64,000 nucleotides of DNA, taken from the NCBI RefSeq assembly GCF_000166335.1, contig NC_014657.1:1108501-1172500 (forward strand), read 5' to 3'. The stretch's first letter is position 1, and every line of letters starts with the position of its first letter. Below are positions 54,168-62,879 of this stretch, piece by piece. The position numbers were made by a program, and so were the translations under genes. This DNA comes from Caldicellulosiruptor owensensis OL. GTDB lineage: Bacteria > Bacillota > Thermoanaerobacteria > Caldicellulosiruptorales > Caldicellulosiruptoraceae. The notes beneath the pieces are model-generated. The model did not search any database and had not been told where the DNA came from. It saw only the letters and a program-made list of their open reading frames with translations.

Positions 54168-56312
54168 ATGGAATGGTTAAAAGAACTAAATGAACAGCAG
54201 AAAGAGGCGGTTCTTTCAACAGAAGGGCCGCTTTTAGTATTAGCTGGTGCAGGTTCGGGTAAAACTCGTGTAATAACATACAGAATAGCATATATATTGA
54301 GTATGGGATTAGCAGATCCAGACAATATTCTTGCTATTACATTTACGAACAAAGCTGCTGATGAGATGAAAGAAAGGATAAAAAAGCTTGTTAGTACTAA
54401 GTCTTTTGCAGAGATGTGGGTGTCTACTTTTCACGCTGCATGTGCAAGGATTTTGAGAATGGAAGCTCATAACATAGGATTTTCAAATAACTTTGTAATA
54501 TTTGATACACAAGATAGAAATCAAATTTTAAGAGAATGTTTTAACAAGCTAAACATAGATACAGAGAAGCTTGATATTAGATATGTGTCAAGGCTGATTA
54601 GTAATTATAAAAATCAATTAATTGGACCTTCTGATGTCTCCAGATATAGTGATGTTGATGCTCGTATTATTGAAGTGTATAAACTTTACAATAAACTTTT
54701 AAAAGAGTACAATGCATTTGATTTCGATGATCTTCTATATTATACTGTAGTTCTTTTTGAAACAAACCCTGACATTCTTGAGAAGTATCAGAATAAGTTT
54801 AAATACATCCTGGTGGATGAGTATCAGGACACTAATTATGCCCAGTTTTATTTTATTTATTTGCTTTCCCAAAAACACATGAATGTCTGTGTTGTCGGTG
54901 ATGACGACCAGAGTATATACAGTTTCAGAGGAGCAAATATAAAAAATATTTTAGAATTTGAAAAGGTTTTTAGCAATGCTAAGGTAATAAAATTAGAAAA
55001 AAACTACAGGTCTACAAAGACAATACTCTCAGCTGCGAACGAGGTTATAAAACACAACTATTACAGAAAATCCAAAATGTTATGGACAGACAACCATGAG
55101 GGTGAAAAGATTTTTCTATACTCAGCTTTTGATGAAGTGAATGAAGCAGAGTTTGTTGCAGCAAGTATAAAGAATCTAATAGAAAATGGAGTTTTACCTT
55201 CTCAAATAGGAGTTCTTTACAGAACAAACGCTCAGTCTGTAAATTTTGAGAATGCACTTTCGGCTTATTCTGTACCATATAAAGTTGTAGGTGCTTTGCG
55301 ATTTTATGAAAGAAAAGAAATAAAAGATATTATTGCTTATTTGAGACTCATTACAAATTCGCATGACGATTTGAGTCTATTTAGGATTATCAATGTTCCC
55401 AGAAGAGGAATTGGGAACAGTACCTTAGAGAAAATAAAAGTTTTGAGTGAAGAGTATGGCGTTTCAGCGTATACAATTTTACTCGAGCGAGCAAAATTTG
55501 ATTTTGACAAAAAGACATATGAAAAACTAAATAGCTTTGTATCTCTGATAGAAGATTTAAAAGCTGAGGCAGAAAATTTGTCTGTAAGTCAGACTATTAA
55601 ACTTGTGCTTGACAGGACGGGGTACTTAGAAAGTTTGCTCAGTAGCAAAAGTGAAGAAGAGTTTCAAAGAGCCAAGAATATTGAGCAACTTATAAGTGCT
55701 GCAGCTATTTTTGAAGAAGAGAATGAAGAGCCTACTGTGCAAAACTTTCTAAACTCTATTACTTTGAGCTCTGAAGAAGAAGATACTCAAAAAGAAGAAA
55801 AAGTTTCGCTTATGACTGTTCATGCAGCCAAAGGATTAGAATTTGAGGTCGTTTTTCTTACTGGGTTGGAAGAGGGATTATTTCCGCTTGTTAGGGCAGA
55901 AGAAGCTCTTGAGGCTGAAAAAGAACTCGAAGAGGAAAGAAGACTGTGTTATGTAGCAATTACAAGAGCCAAAAAGCTTCTTGTTCTGACATATGCTAAT
56001 AATCGAAGAGTGTTTGGCAGGTTTTCTTTTCGACAAAAATCATGTTTCATTGACGAGATTCCACAAAAATATATTCAAAATATTTATGGACCTATTACCA
56101 AGATTTGTCATACATTATCTGCCGGGATTAATCAAGTTGATGATGCTTCTATCAGCAATCTACAAGTTGGAAACAAGGTCCAGCATGGCAAGTTTGGAGT
56201 TGGGAAGGTTATTTGGCTTTCAGACGATATGAAAGAGGTAGTAGTAGAGTTTGAAGAGATTGGTCAGAAGAGGTTGCTTCTGTCCTATGCAAATCTTAAA
56301 AGGATTGGTTGA
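54168..56312 (+). CDS. pcrA: UvrD/PcrA-type DNA helicase
   Basis: This SF1A helicase of 714 residues has Walker A GAGSGKTRVITYR (about 27-39), Ia ITFTNKAADEMKER, II VDEYQDTNYAQF (about 216-227), III GDDDQSIYSFRGA, IV YRSTKTIL, V MTVHAAKGLEFEVVFL and VI CYVAITRAKKLL. The C-terminal Tudor-like region has VGNKVQHGKFGVGKVI. PcrA acts in plasmid replication, repair and removal of transcription blocks. It starts 8 nt after pheT. Confidence 0.95.
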   Translation: MEWLKELNEQQKEAVLSTEGPLLVLAGAGSGKTRVITYRIAYILSMGLADPDNILAITFTNKAADEMKERIKKLVSTKSFAEMWVSTFHAACARILRMEAHNIGFSNNFVIFDTQDRNQILRECFNKLNIDTEKLDIRYVSRLISNYKNQLIGPSDVSRYSDVDARIIEVYKLYNKLLKEYNAFDFDDLLYYTVVLFETNPDILEKYQNKFKYILVDEYQDTNYAQFYFIYLLSQKHMNVCVVGDDDQSIYSFRGANIKNILEFEKVFSNAKVIKLEKNYRSTKTILSAANEVIKHNYYRKSKMLWTDNHEGEKIFLYSAFDEVNEAEFVAASIKNLIENGVLPSQIGVLYRTNAQSVNFENALSAYSVPYKVVGALRFYERKEIKDIIAYLRLITNSHDDLSLFRIINVPRRGIGNSTLEKIKVLSEEYGVSAYTILLERAKFDFDKKTYEKLNSFVSLIEDLKAEAENLSVSQTIKLVLDRTGYLESLLSSKSEEEFQRAKNIEQLISAAAIFEEENEEPTVQNFLNSITLSSEEEDTQKEEKVSLMTVHAAKGLEFEVVFLTGLEEGLFPLVRAEEALEAEKELEEERRLCYVAITRAKKLLVLTYANNRRVFGRFSFRQKSCFIDEIPQKYIQNIYGPITKICHTLSAGINQVDDASISNLQVGNKVQHGKFGVGKVIWLSDDMKEVVVEFEEIGQKRLLLSYANLKRIG

Positions 56313-56319
56313 GGGAAAG

Positions 56320-56766
56320 ATGAAAGAGGTTGTGTTAGAGATTTTAAAGAATAAGGCGCTTGAGGTTGGTGTTGTCAGCTGGTTTGCTGCACAGTTTTTA
56401 AAAATTGTGATAGCATTTATCATGACACAAAAAATTGACCTTAAATGGTTCATAAGCTCTGGGGGGATGCCAAGTTCTCATTCAGCGTTTGCATGTGGGC
56501 TTTCAACTGCTGTGGGACTAATAGATGGTTTTAGTTCCACCAATTTTGCTATATCATTAACATTTACATTAATTGTGATGTACGATGCGGCAGGAGTAAG
56601 AAGAGAGGCTGGAAAACAGGCACAGACTTTAAACGAGATAATTGAGATGTATCTTTCACCACATTACAAGCCTCAATATAAACTAAAAGAGCTCATAGGA
56701 CACAAACCTACAGAGGTCTTTGCAGGAGCTGTAGTTGGAATATTAATTGCCACAATAATGATTTGA
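56320..56766 (+). CDS. YuiD-like divergent PAP2 membrane protein (DUF212)
   Basis: The 148-residue product is of the DUF212/divergent PAP2 family, with SSGGMPSSHSAFACGLSTAVG (PSSH motif, about 46-66), YDAAGVRREAGKQAQTLNEI and a C-terminal GHKPTEVFAGAVVGIL. ATG 56320 follows GAGGGAAAG; a longer frame from 56251 overlaps pcrA and is less likely. It starts 8 nt after pcrA. Phosphatase activity is only presumed. It lies just upstream of the OLE RNA promoter. Confidence 0.85.
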   Translation: MKEVVLEILKNKALEVGVVSWFAAQFLKIVIAFIMTQKIDLKWFISSGGMPSSHSAFACGLSTAVGLIDGFSSTNFAISLTFTLIVMYDAAGVRREAGKQAQTLNEIIEMYLSPHYKPQYKLKELIGHKPTEVFAGAVVGILIATIMI

Positions 56767-56791
56767 AGCAAAGCAAAAGCTGTGATATAAT
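56763..56791 (+). promoter_or_regulatory. Sigma-A promoter of the OLE RNA - oapA unit
   Basis: TTGAAG (56763-56768) and a perfect TATAAT (56786-56791) are separated by 17 nt. The -35 overlaps the stop codon of the upstream gene. Transcription should begin near 56798, about 30 nt before the first helix of the RNA. Confidence 0.75.
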
Positions 56792-56827
56792 ATTATTCTG
56801 AAAACTAAATAATCAAGAACGTTAAAA

Positions 56828-57442
56828 TGGGATAGGGTGATGCAGTATCCTAGTCAGAGTGGCTGCTTTCGAAGGCGGGCCTAAAAATCCGCCAAAGGGC
56901 ACACCGATGAAGTTCCTGGTTTCGGCTTCTGACGCCCAGTCAGGGGTTGGAGCTGGGAGTAAGGGTTAAGGGAGTCCTGCAATGGCATGCAGGATGCAAC
57001 CCTTTTCCCGTGGAGGCTAACGCACAAAAAGACAGAACTTTTTGTGCGTTAGTAAAACCTACCGCCAGGTGCGTCCTTTTTGAGAAAGGATGTGCTTGGG
57101 GTAGTGTAGCCTGCCTTGAGCGGAATAGACGGATGGCCGAATTTCTGGCCTTCCTAAAAATAGGGCCCGTTTTTAGGAAGGTCTTGAGGCCTGAAATCTA
57201 TTTCGCAAAAGAGGCTAGAAAGCATGCCCTCTGTCGAGGAAAGCTCCTAGGCTGTGCCAGGTATTTGGCTTTACGAAGGGGATTAAAGTGCGGACTAAGT
57301 GGCGATCTGGTTGTGTGTTGGGCAACCGCACACCCAAACTTTTAAAGGGAAACCGCCTCCTGGCGACGGGAGGTAAGTTTGGGGGAAATCCTACCAGACC
57401 TTAAGCCGCAAAATTTACCCTTCGTAAAATCACCCTATCCCA
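56828..57442 (+). ncRNA. ole: OLE RNA (ornate, large, extremophilic RNA)
   Basis: A ~615-nt structured RNA fills the space between the YuiD-like gene and oapA. Its ends form a perfect 14-bp helix: TGGGATAGGGTGAT (56828-56841) with ATCACCCTATCCCA (57429-57442). Inside are many helices, for example CTAACGCACAAAAAG (57017-57031) with CTTTTTGTGCGTTAG (57038-57052), CCTTCCTAAAAA (57149-57160) with TTTTTAGGAAGG (57170-57181), TCCTGC/GCAGGA at 56975-56994, and CCCAAACTT (57333-57341) with AAGTTTGGG (57375-57383) enclosing CCTCC/GGAGG. GC content is well above its neighbours. Size, position before the OapA gene and linkage to dxs and tlyA match OLE RNA known from extremophilic Firmicutes, which binds OapA at the membrane and helps with cold, alcohol and Mg stress. 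Confidence 0.93.
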
Positions 57443-57486
57443 ATAAATTTATATATTTTTCAAAAGTGTGTTTTGGGAGATGAAAA

Positions 57487-58038
57487 ATGAAAAATAAGAA
57501 AAAAATGCAGAATAAAAAGAGAGAATATTTCAAATGGACACTAATATTGTTTATTTTATCGTTTTTACTGTCGGCTACTCTAAACTACATTTCAAGCTAT
57601 GTATCAGAAAGATTACCTGTGACAATTTCATTCATACTTTTATTTTGTATAATTTTATTAGGAATAATCTTTGACATAATTGGGATTGCTACAACCGCAG
57701 CTGATGAGGTTCCTTTTCACGCAATGGCTGCAAAGAAAGTAAAAGGTGCAAAGGTGAGTGTATGGCTCATAAAAAATGCAAGCAAAGTATCTTCTATTTG
57801 CAACGATGTTATAGGAGATATATGCGGAATATTGAGTGGAGCACTTTCTGCAAGTATTGTGTTTTATATATCAAAAAATAGCAAAGCCAATCCCATTCTT
57901 CTTTCAATACTTTTGACTGCAATGGTTGCTGCTATAACAATATCTGGCAAATCGATTGGAAAATATTTTGCAATCAAAAAGAGTAATGAGATTGTAAAAA
58001 TAAGCGGAAAGATTCTTGGAATATTTCTAAAAATGTAG
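57487..58038 (+). CDS. oapA: OLE-associated membrane protein OapA
   Basis: This 183-residue protein has a very basic N-terminus (about residues 1-15), hydrophobic segments at about 17-36, 44-62, 109-128 and 136-153, and basic loops. Conserved-looking acidic/small-residue motifs are FDIIGIATTAADEVPFHAMAA (in two parts, 62-82) and NDVIGDICGILSGA (about 106-119). OapA binds OLE RNA and brings it to the membrane. It follows the RNA by 44 nt with a GGGAG ribosome site and no terminator between, so RNA and mRNA are probably one transcript that is processed. Confidence 0.9.
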   Translation: MKNKKKMQNKKREYFKWTLILFILSFLLSATLNYISSYVSERLPVTISFILLFCIILLGIIFDIIGIATTAADEVPFHAMAAKKVKGAKVSVWLIKNASKVSSICNDVIGDICGILSGALSASIVFYISKNSKANPILLSILLTAMVAAITISGKSIGKYFAIKKSNEIVKISGKILGIFLKM

Positions 58039-58056
58039 TTTGGGAAGTGAGAGGTA

Positions 58057-59907
58057 TTGGGTATATTAGAAAAGGTAAACTATCCTGAAGATATAAAAAG
58101 ATTGAGTATATCCGAACTCTATAAACTTGCCGAAGAAATAAGAGAATTTCTGTTATATAACATCGCCAATACAGGTGGACATTTGGCAGCAAATTTGGGG
58201 GTTGTTGAACTGACTCTTGCTCTGCTAAAAGTATTTGACCCACCAAAAGATAAAATTGTGTGGGATGTAGGGCATCAGTGTTATGTTTACAAGATATTGA
58301 CAGGGCGAAAACAAAAATTTAATACTTTAAGGAAATTTGGTGGCTTGAGCGGTTTTCCAAAATCAAAAGAGAGTATTTTTGATGCATTTGATACTGGTCA
58401 CAGTTCTACTTCTATTTCTGTTGCACTGGGATTTGCAGTTGCGCGCGATCTTGAAAATGAGCACTATAATGTAATTGCAGTAATAGGAGATGGAGCTTTA
58501 ACTGGAGGACTTGCATATGAAGGACTCAATAATGCCGGCAGGTACAATGGTAAGCTTCTTGTAATTTTGAATGACAACGACATGTCAATCTCCAAAAATG
58601 TTGGTGCGATTGCAAAATATCTATCAAAGGTACGAACAAAACCACGTTATTTTAAATTGAAAAAAGCTGCTGATAGCTTGGTAGAAGGAATCCCGGTTGT
58701 TGGCAAAAATCTTAGCAGCTTTGTAAGAAAGGTAAAAGGGAGTTTAAAATACTTTTTCTTTCCTGGAACTTTGTTTGAAGCGCTTGGATTTGAATATTAT
58801 GGACCTATTGATGGTCATGACATAGAAAGACTTTGTGAAGTATTTGAAAGTGTTAAGGATTTTGAAAGACCTGTTTTGGTTCATGTGGTTACACAAAAGG
58901 GGAGAGGATATGAACATGCTGAAAGATTTCCAGAAAAATTCCATGGTGTTCCGCCATTTGACATAGAAACAGGAAATCATCTGTCTGACAATACTTCAAA
59001 GACATTTTCAGAGGTTTTGGGTGATAAACTTTGCGAGCTTGCCAAGAATAATCCGAAGATATTAGCAATCACAGCTGCAATGCCAGATGGTACTGGTCTT
59101 AGCAGGTTTGCAAAGATGTATCCTCAAAGGTTTTTTGACGTTGGAATAGCAGAAGAACATGCAGTTACTTTTGCAGGTGCTCTTGCGAAAGAGGGATTTA
59201 AACCGTTTGTTGCCATATATTCAACCTTCCTACAAAGAGCTTTTGACCAGATTATTCATGATGTGTGTCTTCAAAATTTGAATGTGGTCTTCTGTGTAGA
59301 CAGAGCGGGTCTTGTTGGCGAGGATGGAGAGACGCACCATGGAAGTTTTGATATATCGTATTTGAGCCTAATTCCTAACTTAACATTGATGGTGCCAAAG
59401 GATACAAAAGAATTTGAAATGATGATAGAATTTGCAGCTTTCTATCAGGACGGACCTATTGCGATAAGATATCCGCGCGGAAGCTGCAAACAGGTAGGTC
59501 TTTATGATGAAATTAAACTTTCTGAACCGGAGATATTAAAAGAAGGAAAATACTTGGCCATATTTTCTATTGGAAGACATGTTTCAATGTTGTATGATAT
59601 TATTAGCAAAAACAAGTTGGATGTAACACTGGTAAATGTAAGATTTATAAAACCCTTAAATACTGAGATTATAAAAAGAATACTCACTGTACACCCGAAA
59701 ATTCTAATTGTAGAGGACAATAGTGTTATCGGTGGGCTTGGTGAAAAAATAAAAAGTATTATAGCTGAAGAAAAATCAGCAGAGATTAAGCACATAGCTA
59801 TACCTGATAGATTTATTCCTCATGGTTCAATTTCTCAGCTTTATTCCATGCTTGGGATGGATAGAGAAAACTTAACAAGAGTAATTATGGAGTTGATAGA
59901 AAGTTGA
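58057..59907 (+). CDS. dxs: 1-deoxy-D-xylulose-5-phosphate synthase
   Basis: The enzyme condenses pyruvate and glyceraldehyde-3-phosphate in the MEP isoprenoid pathway, using thiamine diphosphate. The 616-residue protein shows GGHLAANLGVVELTLAL, WDVGHQCYVYKILTGR, the ThDP motif VIGDGALTGGLAYEGLNNAG in two parts (GDG...N), and the transketolase part with DVGIAEEHAVTFAGALA and YSTFLQRAFDQIIHDV. TTG start behind GAAGTGAGAGG. Linkage with OLE-oapA is conserved in other OLE carriers. Confidence 0.96.
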   Translation: MGILEKVNYPEDIKRLSISELYKLAEEIREFLLYNIANTGGHLAANLGVVELTLALLKVFDPPKDKIVWDVGHQCYVYKILTGRKQKFNTLRKFGGLSGFPKSKESIFDAFDTGHSSTSISVALGFAVARDLENEHYNVIAVIGDGALTGGLAYEGLNNAGRYNGKLLVILNDNDMSISKNVGAIAKYLSKVRTKPRYFKLKKAADSLVEGIPVVGKNLSSFVRKVKGSLKYFFFPGTLFEALGFEYYGPIDGHDIERLCEVFESVKDFERPVLVHVVTQKGRGYEHAERFPEKFHGVPPFDIETGNHLSDNTSKTFSEVLGDKLCELAKNNPKILAITAAMPDGTGLSRFAKMYPQRFFDVGIAEEHAVTFAGALAKEGFKPFVAIYSTFLQRAFDQIIHDVCLQNLNVVFCVDRAGLVGEDGETHHGSFDISYLSLIPNLTLMVPKDTKEFEMMIEFAAFYQDGPIAIRYPRGSCKQVGLYDEIKLSEPEILKEGKYLAIFSIGRHVSMLYDIISKNKLDVTLVNVRFIKPLNTEIIKRILTVHPKILIVEDNSVIGGLGEKIKSIIAEEKSAEIKHIAIPDRFIPHGSISQLYSMLGMDRENLTRVIMELIES

Positions 59908-60713
59908 AAAAAAGGGCTGATATACTCCTTGTTGAAAAGGGACTGGCAGCATCACGTGAAAAGGCAAGAGCATTAATTTTGAGTGGCAACGTTTATGTGA
60001 ATAATCAAAAGATAGAAAAAGCAGGAGAGATGATAGATGAAAGCAGCCAGATAATAATAAAAGAACCACTAAAATATGTTAGCAGAGGCGGCCTTAAACT
60101 TGAAAAAGCTTTAGAGTTTTTTCAGATTGACGTTGAAGGTAAGATTGCCCTTGACATTGGTGCTTCAACAGGAGGTTTTACAGACTGTTTGCTCCAACAT
60201 GGCGCTAAAAAGGTCTATTGTGTGGATGTTGGGTATGGTCAGCTTGCATGGAAGTTGAGAGAAGACCCGAGGGTAGTAAATTTTGAAAAGACTAATTTTA
60301 GGTACTTTGATAGAAAAAGTATTCAGGATAAGATTGATATTATAGTATGCGATGTCTCTTTTATTTCTTTGAACCTAATTTCGGAAAAGATAAAGGAGTT
60401 TATGGAAAATGGTACAGAAGGCGTTTTGCTGATAAAACCCCAGTTTGAAGCGGGAAGAAAGGAGGTTGGAAAAAGAGGAGTTGTAAAGTCTAAAGATACT
60501 CATAAAAATGTGATCAAAAAGGTAATTGATCACTATTTTTCAGTTGGAATCTCAATTAATGGTCTGACATATTCGCCAATCACAGGACCAGAGGGAAATA
60601 TAGAATATCTTCTCTATATTAAAATGGGGGAAGAAGCAAAAAATTGTGTGAATGATATGTCAATAGAAGAAATTGTCAATCAGGCGTTTGAAGTATTAGG
60701 TGAGAAAAAGTAA
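59904..60713 (+). CDS. tlyA: TlyA-type rRNA 2'-O-methyltransferase
   Basis: A 269-residue protein with an N-terminal S4 RNA-binding domain (about 3-60: RADILLVEKGLAASREKARA) and an FtsJ-like SAM methyltransferase domain starting with KIALDIGASTGGFTDCLL (about 80-97), followed by DVGYGQLAWKLREDPRV and IIVCDVSFISL. TlyA methylates cytidines of 16S and 23S rRNA in some bacteria. TTG start overlaps dxs by 4 nt. dxs-tlyA is a common pair. Confidence 0.92.
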   Translation: MKKRADILLVEKGLAASREKARALILSGNVYVNNQKIEKAGEMIDESSQIIIKEPLKYVSRGGLKLEKALEFFQIDVEGKIALDIGASTGGFTDCLLQHGAKKVYCVDVGYGQLAWKLREDPRVVNFEKTNFRYFDRKSIQDKIDIIVCDVSFISLNLISEKIKEFMENGTEGVLLIKPQFEAGRKEVGKRGVVKSKDTHKNVIKKVIDHYFSVGISINGLTYSPITGPEGNIEYLLYIKMGEEAKNCVNDMSIEEIVNQAFEVLGEKK

Positions 60714-60733
60714 AAATTTGGGGGTTATTTGTT

Positions 60734-61087
60734 ATGAAATTAACAAAGATCAAGGAACTTTTAAACTGCAAGGTTTATTTCGAGCCGGAAGAACTATGTA
60801 GCGAAGAATTTTTAAATGCATGTGGTTCTGATCTTATGAGCGACGTTTTGGCATTTGTAAAAGAGAAGGTGATTTTATTGACAGGTCTTGTAAATCCTCA
60901 AGTGATAAGGACTGCAGAGATGATGGATATAAAAGCAGTAATAATTGTTCGGGGTAAACAGCCATCCGAAGAAATGTTAAAACTTGCAAAGGAGAAATGC
61001 ATAGCCCTTCTTGGAACGGATTATCCTATGTTTCAAGCATGTGGAATACTTTATGAAAACGGACTTGGGAAAGAAGGGTGTTGCTAA
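60734..61087 (+). CDS. DRTGG-domain protein, copy 1
   Basis: The 117-residue protein is an isolated DRTGG-like domain: MKLTKIKELLNCKVYFEPEE leads into VLAFVKEKVILLTGLVNPQVIRTAEMMDIKAVIIVRGKQP, with a terminal CGILYENGLGKEGCC. DRTGG domains are probable ligand-binding regulatory modules found in PTA and CBS-domain proteins. In clostridial genomes small DRTGG genes are found with sensory hydrogenase homologues, as here. The last codons overlap the next gene by 10 nt. The cysteine pair at the end is unexplained. Confidence 0.8.
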   Translation: MKLTKIKELLNCKVYFEPEELCSEEFLNACGSDLMSDVLAFVKEKVILLTGLVNPQVIRTAEMMDIKAVIIVRGKQPSEEMLKLAKEKCIALLGTDYPMFQACGILYENGLGKEGCC

Positions 61088-61512
61088 GAAAGATGCTGCT
61101 TGAGCTGGAGTTTGAGATTGAGCCGGGCAATTTTATATTAGCTGGTGAAGCTTCTTCTAAGATTAAAGAAACTTTAAAAAAACTTGGAGTAAAGCCAGAT
61201 ATACTGAAAAAAGTTGCCATTGTTTCTTATGAAGCTGAGATGAATATAGTTATACATTCTATTGGCGGTATTTTGAAAGCCATAATTTCAAAGGACAAGA
61301 TTGAAATAATAGCTCAAGACAGTGGACCGGGTATTGAAAACATTGAGCTTGCCATGAAAGAAGGATATTCCACTGCTCCGGAAGAGATAAGAAACTTGGG
61401 ATTTGGAGCCGGTATGGGTTTACCGAACATGAAGAAGTACTCAGATTATTTTGAGATTGACTCACAAAAAGGCAAAGGTACAAAGGTGTATATGATCATT
61501 TACAATAAATAA
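61078..61512 (+). CDS. Stand-alone GHKL ATPase (RsbW/anti-sigma-factor-like)
   Basis: This protein is just an ATP-binding domain of histidine-kinase type, 144 residues from GTG 61078 (ATG 61093 is an alternative). The N box is EAEMNIVIHS (about 51-60), the G1 box AQDSGPGIENIEL and the G2 region NLGFGAGMGLPNMKKYSDYF. There is no sensor or phospho-acceptor histidine domain. RsbW-like proteins are serine kinases or anti-sigma factors; which applies is unknown. The operon position before the hydrogenase homologue suggests it relays a redox signal. Confidence 0.82.
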   Translation: MLLRKMLLELEFEIEPGNFILAGEASSKIKETLKKLGVKPDILKKVAIVSYEAEMNIVIHSIGGILKAIISKDKIEIIAQDSGPGIENIELAMKEGYSTAPEEIRNLGFGAGMGLPNMKKYSDYFEIDSQKGKGTKVYMIIYNK

Positions 61513-61547
61513 TGACCATCTTCAAAATGTGAGGAAGTGAACTATAG

Positions 61548-62879
61548 ATGAAAAATTTGCACTCTATAATGCTTGACAAAGATAAGTGTAAAGGGTGTAC
61601 AAACTGTATTAAAAGATGCCCAACTGAAGCCATTAGAGTACGAAACTCAAAAGCAAGGATTATTGATCAGAGATGCATCGACTGCGGAGAATGTATAAGA
61701 ACATGTCCATACCATGCGAAATATGCTGTAACAAATAGTTTGGAAGAAATAAGAAAATTTGAATATAAAATTGCTCTGCCTGCACCTTCGTTTTACGCCC
61801 AGTTTGAGGTTGATGATGTAAATAAGCTACTGTATGCTTTGCTTGAACTGGGATTTGATGATGTGTTTGAGGTAGCAAAAGCAGCTGAAATAGTAACCCA
61901 CTTCACAAAGCAGTTTATTCTATCTGAGAAAAACAAAAAACCAATAATTTCTTCTGCATGTCCGGCAGTTGTCAGGCTTATCCAGACAAAATTTTCAGAC
62001 CTTATAGAGAATATCCTGCCAATCGCCTCACCTATGGAAGTTGCTGCATATATTGCTAAGAAAATGATACAAAAAGAAAAGGGAATTGAAGAAGGTAAAA
62101 TAGGAGTTTTTTTTATCTCTCCATGTGCAGCAAAGATGACATATGTAAACAGTCCCCTTGGTTTTAAACGCTCATATGTGGATGGGGTAATAGCGATAAA
62201 AGATGTTTATGGACTTGTAAGAAGTAAGCTAAGAGAAATAAGAGATGTAAAACACCTTTCAATTGCCTCGGGCAAAGGTATTGGTTGGGCAGCATCAGGC
62301 GGTGAAAGCTTGGCGTTGGAAATTGAAGAGTATGTAAATGTAGATGGTATTCACAATGTAGTAAAAGTTTTAGAAGAGATTGAAAATGGCAGACTCAAAG
62401 ATATTGTATATTTTGAAGGTCTTGCTTGCAGCGGTGGGTGTGTCGGAGGACCGCTTACAGTGGAAAATCCGTATGTTGCTAAAAATCGTATTAAAAGATT
62501 GTCTTCCAAATTAAAAGACAAAGAAGAGAGTTTTTCATCGTGGACAGAGGAGATTATTAATAGTTTTTCTCTCAAGCTTGAGGATGTTCTTTTTGAAAAA
62601 GAATTAGAAACAAACCCCGTCCTTGAACTTGACTCTGATATTGAGAGAGCTATGGAAAAGTTTGAAAAGTTAAATAATATCCTTAGTATGTTGCCGGGTT
62701 TGGACTGTGGGGCTTGTGGTTCACCTACATGCAAAACTCTTGCTGAGGATATAGTGCGTGGTTTTGCCAATGACACAGACTGTATCTTTATTCTCAGAGA
62801 AAGCATAAAAGAGCTTGCAAACAAGATGGTTGAGCTTTCAAATAAACTACCACCATCACTTGAAAGGAATGATGAATAG
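61548..62879 (+). CDS. Sensory-type [FeFe]-hydrogenase homologue
   Basis: The 443-residue protein starts with two [4Fe-4S] ferredoxin motifs (CKGCTNCIKRCP, about 14-25; CIDCGECIRTCP, about 43-54). The H-domain follows with H-cluster loops SSACPAVVRLI (about 133-143), FISPCAAKM and GLACSGGCVGGP; the four cluster cysteines appear kept. The cysteine used for proton transfer in catalytic enzymes (TSCCP) is Ala here, as known for sensory HydS types. A C-terminal CGACGSPTCKTL motif (about 386-397) binds another cluster. There is no PAS domain. It is likely a redox or hydrogen sensor rather than a main hydrogenase. Confidence 0.82.
   Translation: MKNLHSIMLDKDKCKGCTNCIKRCPTEAIRVRNSKARIIDQRCIDCGECIRTCPYHAKYAVTNSLEEIRKFEYKIALPAPSFYAQFEVDDVNKLLYALLELGFDDVFEVAKAAEIVTHFTKQFILSEKNKKPIISSACPAVVRLIQTKFSDLIENILPIASPMEVAAYIAKKMIQKEKGIEEGKIGVFFISPCAAKMTYVNSPLGFKRSYVDGVIAIKDVYGLVRSKLREIRDVKHLSIASGKGIGWAASGGESLALEIEEYVNVDGIHNVVKVLEEIENGRLKDIVYFEGLACSGGCVGGPLTVENPYVAKNRIKRLSSKLKDKEESFSSWTEEIINSFSLKLEDVLFEKELETNPVLELDSDIERAMEKFEKLNNILSMLPGLDCGACGSPTCKTLAEDIVRGFANDTDCIFILRESIKELANKMVELSNKLPPSLERNDE

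Noticed and set aside
56947-57345. A 132-codon open frame inside the 56767-57486 interval
   Set aside because: It lies wholly inside the OLE RNA, has no ribosome site, is rich in Cys, Arg and Trp and has no protein-like pattern. It is a by-product of the GC-richer RNA gene.
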